Origin: Candidatus Thiodubiliella endoseptemdiera
GTDB lineage: Bacteria > Pseudomonadota > Gammaproteobacteria > PS1 > Pseudothioglobaceae
Direction: 5' to 3'
DNA length: 64,000 nt
Assembly (NCBI GenBank): GCA_013416635.1
Contig: JACCHT010000001.1
Location: forward strand, 1,240,001 to 1,304,000
This document shows, piece by piece, positions 60,768 to 64,000 of the stretch; the stretch's first letter is position 1; each line of letters begins with the position of its first letter. The notes below the pieces were generated by a model. The model searched no databases. It had not been told where the DNA came from and was given only the letters and a program-made list of their open reading frames with translations. A program made the position numbers and the translations under genes.

Positions 60768-62100
60768 ATGTACTTACTACCTCGCAATGTTTGGTTATTG
60801 GCAATTAGCTTGTCATTATTTATGTCTTTGACGGTTTTTGTGATTTTCCTTGGAGGAATTATTGGTCAATTCTTAGCGCCCAATGTCAGTTTATCAACCC
60901 TACCAGTGGCAATGATTGTGGTGGGTACTGCCAGTAGCATTATTCCTGTTGTTTATATTATGAGACCTTTGCATAAATATGAATAATCATCAAAACGCCA
61001 TCTTTCATCAAATTACAAACTTTTTAAAAACACCCTTAGCCCTGCTAGGAGTGGATTTAAAAAATTTCCAATTTAATAAAATCTGTCATTTTGCTAATCA
61101 TCCCTATTTATGCAAAGGTCTCATTATGTCTAAAATTGGTAGAAGACGCACCTTTTTAGGGGTTTGTATTTATACAATTGCTGTTATTGCATTTGCCATC
61201 ATGGCTTTAGAGTTGAAGTCATTTTATTTATTTTGTTTAGCTACTTTCTTATTTGGTGTTACCGCCGCAACCATGAATCAGTTCAGATTTGCTGCCATTG
61301 AAAGTGTTGATAAAAACCTCAATGCAACAGCGACTTCAGTGGTGCTTATTGGTGGCTTAGTGTCTGCTTTTTTAGGCCCAGAACTTGCAATCTTGGGAAA
61401 AGATTGGTTTGATACTGCTTTTGTTGGCTCGTTTTTGTTACTCAGTGTCTGTTTTCTATTTGCATTTTTGTTGCTATGGTTTTATCAATCAAATCAAATT
61501 CCTTCAATCCAACAAAAACAATCAGGCAGAAGTCTAAGAACTATCGTCAAACAACCTGTATTCATCATCGCTATATCCAGTGCCACCGTGGGTTATGTGG
61601 TGATGAGTTACATCATGACTGCCACACCAATGAGTATGCATATTATTGACGGTTTCTCTTTGGAGCAAACCAAATTTGTGATTCAGTCTCATGTTATTGC
61701 GATGTTTCTACCTTCTTTATTTACCCCAATGGTTGTTAAATTATTTGGACTCAGGAAAATGATGATAATCGGCATCATATTGTATTTAGCCTGTATCGTC
61801 ATCGGCTACAGCCATAGTCTGCACGAGTATTGGGCAGCGTTAATCTTATTGGGACTTGGCTGGAATTTTCTATTTATTGGCGGCACCAGTTTATTGCCAC
61901 ACGCTTATCATGAGAATGAAAAATTTAAAGTGCAATCTATTAATGACTTCTTAATTTTTGCTATGCAAGGAATAGCCTCACTATCAGCAGGTTGGTTTGT
62001 GTTTAATTTTGGTTGGGAGGTCGTTCTGCTTTCCACTGTTCCACTGTTGCTGCTTCAACTATTAGTGCTATGGTGGTGGCTAAGAAACAAATCAAATTAA
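60768..62100 (+). pseudogene. MFS transporter interrupted by a MITE
   Basis: About 390 aa when MITE copy 14 and one target duplication are removed: VVYIM joins SKIGRRRTFLGV in frame. There are about twelve hydrophobic segments. GRRRTF is the MFS loop 2-3 motif, and NQFRFAAIESV and LGLGWNFLFIGGTSLLP recall YjiJ/YhhS-like MFS members. The MITE supplies an ATG at 60979 and an open frame that reads into the gene, so a chimeric protein lacking the first two helices is possible. Substrate unknown. Confidence 0.88.
60962..61122 (-). mobile_element. 161-bp palindromic MITE, copy 14 (inside MFS gene)
   Basis: Inverted full-length copy with perfect 5-bp target duplication ATTAT. It is the only copy right of 35.4 kb in this window. 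Confidence 0.96.
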
Positions 62101-62112
62101 AAATGAATTTAT

Positions 62113-63527
62113 TCAAAATAAGCTGCCTTGTTTTGTGGTTTGTACACTTTCAAAATAATTTTTCCCTAATATGTATGTGTATAAAGCGCTAGGTATAAAT
62201 GTAATTAACGCGTCATTAATGACACGCTCTTGATGAATTGTTTTGGTGGTGACCGCATTTTTTAAAGTTTTATTTTGTTTGATGTATTTAGTAAAACTTT
62301 TGAGTTTTCTGGCGTCTTTAACAACTAAATCAGACCACTTAATCTCTACGCACCAATTATGCTTTGTATTAACAATGTCGACCTCGCCATCGCCCCAACG
62401 GGCGTAATATAAATCAACATAATTGTGGTGAACCCATTGACTGAATACTGCTGTCTCAACCAGTGCGCCCATCGCCTCATCACCATCTTTAATGGTACCA
62501 AATAATGCCGCTCGTATTGATGGGTTAGTTAGATACACTTTAAATCTGGTAACGCGTTGAAGTTTCTTAGTATTTATGTCAACACGATGCACTATTTTGA
62601 TTAAAAATGCCGCCTCTAAATACTCAAGATATTTCTTTAAGGTGTTTTTAGAAATGCCAGATGATTGAGACAGCGACTCTAAACTAATTTCATTGCTGGT
62701 ATTGTAAGCAATAACAGTGAATAATTTATTTAATTCTTGCACATCTCTAATGCCGTAAAGACTTGGCAAGTCTCTTAACAGCACTTTATCAATAATATCG
62801 CTCTTAATATATCTAGCGCTATCTTCTTGTACATCAGTTGATAATACTGCCTCTGGATAACCCCATAATTTAAATAATTTATAAATTCAAGGTTTAATGC
62901 TTCAATATCTGCAGCAACAAAAGTATCATTTCTTTTCTCAATTAAGGTGCCTTCTTTTCCGATAAAGGATAAGTATTCTGCAAAAGTTAAAGGTGGCAAT
63001 AAAAAATCTGTAAATCGTCCTGCACCCGACTCTTCGCTTTTAAGCTTTAATGCTGCTGCTGCAGATCCTGTGGCAATAAATTGATAAGCAGGATAAGAAT
63101 CCACTAAGGATTTTAAATGCACTTCCCATTTAGGTAAATACTGAATTTCATCAAAAATAATATACAATTTTGCTTCACGACTGTGTTGATGCATATCTTG
63201 AAACATATTGACTATTCTTTCTAACGATAGCCCAATATATAACGGTGTTTCCAAAGATACATATAAAATGTTATATTGGCTAACGCCTTTTTTTAGCAGA
63301 GCGTCTATAACTTGAAAAGCCATAACAGTTTTACCAACTCGTCTTGGGCCCATTAATACAATTGCCCTGTTAACAAGTTGTTGGGTTAATTTATAAAACG
63401 GCAAAAAATAATGGCGCTTAGGGAAATCTTGATACCGTTTACTGACAGAGTTGTTTTCCCACCAAGGATTATCAAATGATAAGCGGCTTTCCACTTCTTT
63501 TCTGGAAACTGTGTTTAGTTCATGCAT
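62113..63527 (-). CDS. AAA_14 ATPase with DUF4143 domain (one frameshift)
   Basis: About 471 aa read across frames. Walker A MGPRRVGKTVMAFQ, Walker B LYIIFDEIQYLPKWE, sensor ATGSAAAALK. The DUF4143 part has a winged helix (SQSSGISKNTLKKYLEYLE) and a nuclease-like VDIVNTKHNWCVEIKWSD segment. One G missing from a G4 run near 62858 breaks the frame; restored NYGGYPEAVLSTDVQED. Function unknown. A perfect palindrome lies just upstream. Confidence 0.88.
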
Positions 63528-63533
63528 TATAAA

Positions 63534-63604
63534 AATAAGGTCAAATATTTGATTCTAATTATACATAAACTTAAAATAAGGTCAAATATTTGACCTTATT
63601 TTAA
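63534..63604. promoter_or_regulatory. 34-bp perfect palindrome with an extra partial site
   Basis: 63571-63604 is a perfect inverted repeat with arms TTAAAATAAGGTCAAAT. A second copy of ATAAGGTCAAATATTTGA lies at 63535-63552, directly before the DUF4143 ATPase start. This is likely an operator or a structural target site for the adjacent ATPase. Confidence 0.65.
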
Positions 63605-63645
63605 TATAGGTATCATTTAAGAGTGAATACTTTGCTCTAATTAAA

Positions 63646-64000
63646 TTAAAATTCAATGCCTTCGATTTCAGCGATAGTATGAATATCTTTATCACCACGT
63701 CCCGAAAGATTAACAATAATATTCTTATCTTTACCAAGTTTTTTAGCAAGTTTGATGGCGTATGCTATCGCATGAGAAGACTCTAATGCTGGCAAAATAC
63801 CTTCAACTCTAGTAAGCACATGGAAAGCGTCAAGTGCTTCTTTGTCAGTAATTGCCACATATTGAGCACGACCTGAGTCTTTTAAATAAGCGTGTTCTGG
63901 ACCAACACCGGGATAATCCAAACCTGCTGAAATTGAATGTCCTTCAATGATTTGACCATTTTTGTCTTCCATTAAATAGGTGCGATTGCCGTGTAATACA
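63646..64000 (-). CDS. trpB: TrpB, tryptophan synthase beta subunit (C-terminal part, runs off window)
   Basis: The visible part includes [34 protein letters not shown] and [11 protein letters not shown], all TrpB motifs. The frame is open to the window edge ([15 protein letters not shown]). A PLP enzyme joining indole and serine. Confidence 0.97.
   Translation of the reverse strand, partial: VLHGNRTYLMEDKNGQIIEGHSISAGLDYPGVGPEHAYLKDSGRAQYVAITDKEALDAFHVLTRVEGILPALESSHAIAYAIKLAKKLGKDKNIIVNLSGRGDKDIHTIAEIEGIEF

Overview
The window looks like the chromosome of an AT-rich, thioautotrophic gammaproteobacterium, most likely of the SUP05/Thioglobus or Bathymodiolus gill-symbiont group. The evidence is the phosphoribulokinase gene beside gyrB, the gammaproteobacterial gene orders metY-rimP-nusA-infB-rbfA-truB and dnaA-dnaN-recF-gyrB, tpiA-secG-tRNA-Leu(GAG), and Pho boxes in front of pst genes. 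The genus is inferred, not proven.

Layout. 0-6 kb: pstC and pstS with Pho boxes, rsmI, yraN, dolP, rnhB and a Fic protein with an operator-like repeat cluster. 6.4-10 kb: a palindromic element, purD and a decayed KAP-type ATPase. 10-16 kb: the truB/rbfA/infB/nusA/rimP/tRNA-fMet operon. 16.2-25.4 kb: a diversity-generating retroelement (DGR). 25.5-35 kb: gshB, crcB, rarA, two lipid-head-group genes with a decayed duplicate, apbE, an MltB-like transglycosylase, ruvX, pyrB and ygfB. 35-44 kb: chrA, prk, gyrB, recF, dnaN, a putative oriC and dnaA. 44-53.7 kb: yqhA, tpiA, secG, tRNA-Leu, folA, maf, mfd, a PfkB kinase, ispH, an FKBP and accD-trpA. 54.5-58 kb: two tandem ATPase plus nuclease-like gene pairs inside the hemE-trpA operon. 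58-64 kb: hemE, rpmE, glmU, an interrupted MFS gene, a DUF4143 ATPase and the end of trpB.

The main discovery candidate is the DGR. A template repeat at 16313-16492 with 17 Asn codons matches two variable repeats (17820-17999 and 19833-20010). Counted by hand, most differences (about 19 of 24 and 20 of 24) fall on template adenines. The reverse transcriptase has the DGR-type IGNLTSQ motif. The variable repeats end proteins that carry a C-type-lectin-like domain. The complete target family is an intimin/invasin-type inverse autotransporter with about eleven 236-bp passenger repeats. The target-RT unit is tandemly duplicated, and the RT is broken in both copies.

A 161-bp near-palindromic MITE family (terminal repeat GAGACCTTTGCATAAATA, usually a 5-bp target duplication) occurs 14 times plus one remnant. 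It interrupts the RT and an MFS gene, truncates others, lies between the Pho box and pstC, and marks the DGR duplication junction.

Caution: many genes, including dnaN, mfd, pyrB, folA, chrA and the DUF4143 ATPase, carry single-base frameshifts, often in short homopolymers. Sequencing or assembly error is a real possibility, so 'pseudogene' calls based only on frameshifts are provisional.
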